A stretch of DNA of 8,204 bases from Thermodesulfobacteriota bacterium (lineage in GTDB: Bacteria; Desulfobacterota; Desulfocorpusculales; Desulfocorpusculum), in assembly GCA_028275295.1 (NCBI GenBank), contig JAPWUY010000060.1:1-8204 (forward strand), written 5' to 3'. A program made the translations under genes and the position numbers. Within the stretch, counting starts at the first letter, position 1. The number at the start of each line of letters is the position of its first letter. Under the pieces are notes generated by a model, which was given only the letters and a program-made list of their open reading frames with translations, did no database searches and was not told the DNA's origin. Below, piece by piece: positions 6,697-8,204 of the stretch.

Positions 6697-7863
6697 ATGA
6701 GCTGGCTGCCTTGCGGACTGTACCACGAGCACTACAGGGAGGATCATGCCTGGTGGCAGACAACCTTCGTGAAGGGGAAGATGCTCCTTCTGGCTATCTT
6801 CGCCATCGTCATCTTGCCTTACCTGGATTTGGTGGCCCCGGACCTGGGACCTTACCTTCTCAACATAGCTGTGATACTCCTCTACACCATCTTGGCCGCC
6901 TCTGGGGTGCAGCTTCTCATTGGCTATTGTGGCCAGGTGACCCTGGGCCACGCAGCCTATGTTGCCATTGGCGCGTACACCTGTTGTCTGGTCCTCATGC
7001 ACGGGCCTGCCCTTGCGGCCATGACCAATGACCCGAACCCCATTGTCCGAACTCTGGCTGCCTTGTTCTCCCTTCTCATGAAGGCGGGATTGCTGTATCC
7101 CGCTGGGATCATCCTAGCAGGGCTGGCCGCGGGATTGTGGTGCGTCATCTTTGGCCTCCCCTCTGCCAAGGTGAAGGGCTTCTACCTCATAATGACCACC
7201 ATTGCTGGCCAGTGGATCACTGTGGAATTCTTCATAACCCAGTACGTTAGCCAAATAGGAGGAAGGCAGCAGGCCTTCACTGTCCTCCCCGAGCACTTCA
7301 CCATAGGGCCCTTCACCATAGATTCCGACAGGAAGATATACTACCTTGGCCTTGCCCTAGTTGGCTTGGTCGTAGCAGTGACAGCCAATCTTCTGAGGAG
7401 CAAACCTGGAAGGGCATGGATTGCCATCAGGGACAACGACATCGCAGCAGAGGCAATGGGCGTCAACATAGTGGCTTACAAGCTTCTGGCCTTCTTCGTG
7501 GCTGGGGCCATGGGAGGACTGGCTGGGGTTTATTGGCTCAATTTCAACTACATAATAAGCCCCGAGCATTTTCAGTGGTTCTGGTCCCTGTGGTGGGTCG
7601 GTGTGATCTTGATCGGGGGAGTGGGGAGTATCCAGGGGACCATTTTCGGGTCCATGTTCATGGTGCTGGTGATGGAGGGTCTCAAGGCCCTGATCGTCCC
7701 CCTCTCGGGAGCCTTCCCGGAGCTTCTGGACAAGTTCCTCTTCATAAAAGAGGCCCTCTTCGGTCTGGCAATAGCGCTCTTTCTGATCTATGAGCCCAAT
7801 GGGCTCGCTTACAGGTGGTGGCAACTCAAAAACTACTTCAATCTTTGGCCATTCTCCTATTGA
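6697..7863 (+). CDS. livM: LivM-like permease of the ABC importer
   Basis: A 388-residue inner-membrane protein that pairs with LivH to form the transport channel. The hydrophilic N-terminus (1-27, with CGLYHEHYREDHAWWQTTF) precedes the first membrane segment (about 28-45). GYCGQVTLGHAAYVAIGAY (76-94) and the coupling loop RDNDIAAEAMGVNIVAYKLL (245-264) are LivM hallmarks. IGGVGSIQGTIFG (306-318) and a YEPNGL near the end also fit. It is longer than many 300-330 residue LivM proteins because of the N-terminal tail and an insert around 101-135. A weak AAGGG lies about ten bases before the ATG, so translation is probably coupled to livH. The stop overlaps the ATG of a small ORF. Confidence 0.93.
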   Translation: MSWLPCGLYHEHYREDHAWWQTTFVKGKMLLLAIFAIVILPYLDLVAPDLGPYLLNIAVILLYTILAASGVQLLIGYCGQVTLGHAAYVAIGAYTCCLVLMHGPALAAMTNDPNPIVRTLAALFSLLMKAGLLYPAGIILAGLAAGLWCVIFGLPSAKVKGFYLIMTTIAGQWITVEFFITQYVSQIGGRQQAFTVLPEHFTIGPFTIDSDRKIYYLGLALVGLVVAVTANLLRSKPGRAWIAIRDNDIAAEAMGVNIVAYKLLAFFVAGAMGGLAGVYWLNFNYIISPEHFQWFWSLWWVGVILIGGVGSIQGTIFGSMFMVLVMEGLKALIVPLSGAFPELLDKFLFIKEALFGLAIALFLIYEPNGLAYRWWQLKNYFNLWPFSY

Positions 7864-7988
7864 TGGAAACTAGGGAGATGGGCTTTGGAAGGAAGGAGTT
7901 CAGGGGCCTGAAGGCTATGGTGGCAAATGGGACCAAGGGGTCCCTTTTGGCCCAAGCCAGAAAAGGGGGGCCCAGAAAGGGGGTGTGA
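7863..7988 (+). CDS. Doubtful 41-residue basic ORF after livM
   Basis: An ATG overlaps the livM stop (TGATG at 7861-7865) and the frame runs 41 codons to TGA. The peptide is rich in Lys, Arg and Gly (for example KGGPRKGV at the end). There is no Shine-Dalgarno site, so translation would depend on termination-reinitiation from livM. It covers the hairpin region between livM and livK, and its G-rich codons may simply reflect that RNA structure. I do not recognise it and think non-coding is more likely. Confidence 0.15.
   Translation: METREMGFGRKEFRGLKAMVANGTKGSLLAQARKGGPRKGV
7929..7948 (+). terminator. Terminator-like hairpin between livM and livK
   Basis: GGGACC (7929-7934) pairs with GGTCCC (7939-7944) across an AAGG loop, followed directly by TTTT. 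The stem is six perfect GC-rich pairs; the T run is short and followed by GG, so it is probably a weak or partial terminator or an mRNA-stability hairpin. It lies between the permeases and the binding protein, a place where such structures often set different expression levels. Confidence 0.45.
7942..7967 (+). repeat. Inverted repeat that could compete with the hairpin just upstream
   Basis: CCCTTTT (7942-7948) and AAAAGGG (7961-7967) are perfect inverted copies separated by 12 bases. The left arm uses the last three bases of the preceding stem and its whole T run, so this hairpin and the terminator-like hairpin cannot form together. Confidence 0.4.
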
Positions 7989-8055
7989 AGGCCGAGGGAA
8001 ATTGAAGGATTGGAGGAGAGCGTGAACCAAGAAAAATCAGGGAAGGAGGTGCGCG

Positions 8056-8204
8056 ATGAGAGGCAAGAAGGGGGTTTTGGAACTTCTCGTTTTACTGGGT
8101 CTTCTGGCCATGGCCTCTTGGGGTTGGAGTGCCGAGGAGATCAAGGTCGGCGCCATCATGGACATAACGGGGGCCACATCCGATGTGGGCAAAGATTACG
8201 CTGT
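8056..8204 (+). CDS. livK: Periplasmic ligand-binding protein of the ABC importer, N-terminal part (partial)
   Basis: Only the first 49 codons are in the window. An ideal AAGGAGGT (8043-8050) stands five bases before the ATG. The start MRGKKG is followed by a hydrophobic stretch (LELLVLLGLLAMA) and a probable signal peptidase I site after WSA (residue 26), so the protein is exported. The mature start EEIKVGAIMDITGATSDVG matches the first strand and ligand-loop entry of type I periplasmic binding proteins of the Leu/Ile/Val family. It is 192 bases after livM, in contrast to the tight spacing of the other operon genes. The ligand-binding residues are outside the window. The livK symbol is by family and position only. 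Confidence 0.85.
   Translation, partial: MRGKKGVLELLVLLGLLAMASWGWSAEEIKVGAIMDITGATSDVGKDYA

Noticed and set aside
5764..7002. A 412-codon minus-strand open frame across livH and livM
   Set aside because: It is the complement of two membrane-protein genes, giving a His/Gln/Asp-rich translation with no recognisable domain; it spans two real gene boundaries.

Overview
The window looks like bacterial chromosome. It carries a bacterial-type GreA, strong Shine-Dalgarno sites (AAGGAGGT, GGAGG) and Gram-negative-style sigma70 promoter elements. Base composition is moderately GC-rich. Codons favour AGG for arginine and ATA for isoleucine, a bias often seen in thermophiles. With an ABC transporter operon that contains an acyl-CoA synthetase, this suggests a thermophilic or anaerobic Desulfobacterota-like bacterium. 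That placement is inference, because no rRNA or clade-specific marker is present.

Layout. On the minus strand, from right to left: greA (1994-2464), a 319-base gap, gdhA (424-1674), then, after three bases, a gene that runs off the left edge (420 to 1). On the plus strand, from about 2649 to the right edge: a promoter, an unusually long leader (about 2685-3021), then a tight operon. The operon encodes a LivG-like ATPase, an AMP-forming acyl-CoA synthetase, LivH-like and LivM-like permeases, and the start of a LivK-like periplasmic binding protein. The greA and liv promoters face away from each other. Their -35 boxes lie in the two arms of a perfect 9-bp inverted repeat.

How the genes work together. 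The liv-type genes form a branched-chain-amino-acid-family (HAAT) importer: binding protein, two permeases and one of the usual two ATPases. No LivF is visible and it probably lies past the right edge. The synthetase is embedded in the operon by overlap with both neighbours. This suggests the imported ligand is a carboxylic acid (fatty or aromatic) that is activated to its CoA thioester on entry, rather than leucine, isoleucine or valine. GdhA links glutamate and 2-oxoglutarate. GreA is a housekeeping transcription factor with no special link to either neighbour.

I see no phage, IS element, CRISPR array, tRNA, rRNA or defence system. The unexplained parts are non-coding or marginal: the liv leader with a 27-codon ORF followed by an in-frame amber and 70 more open codons; a plus-strand open stretch between gdhA and greA with a coding-like composition but no good start; and mutually exclusive hairpins between livM and livK.
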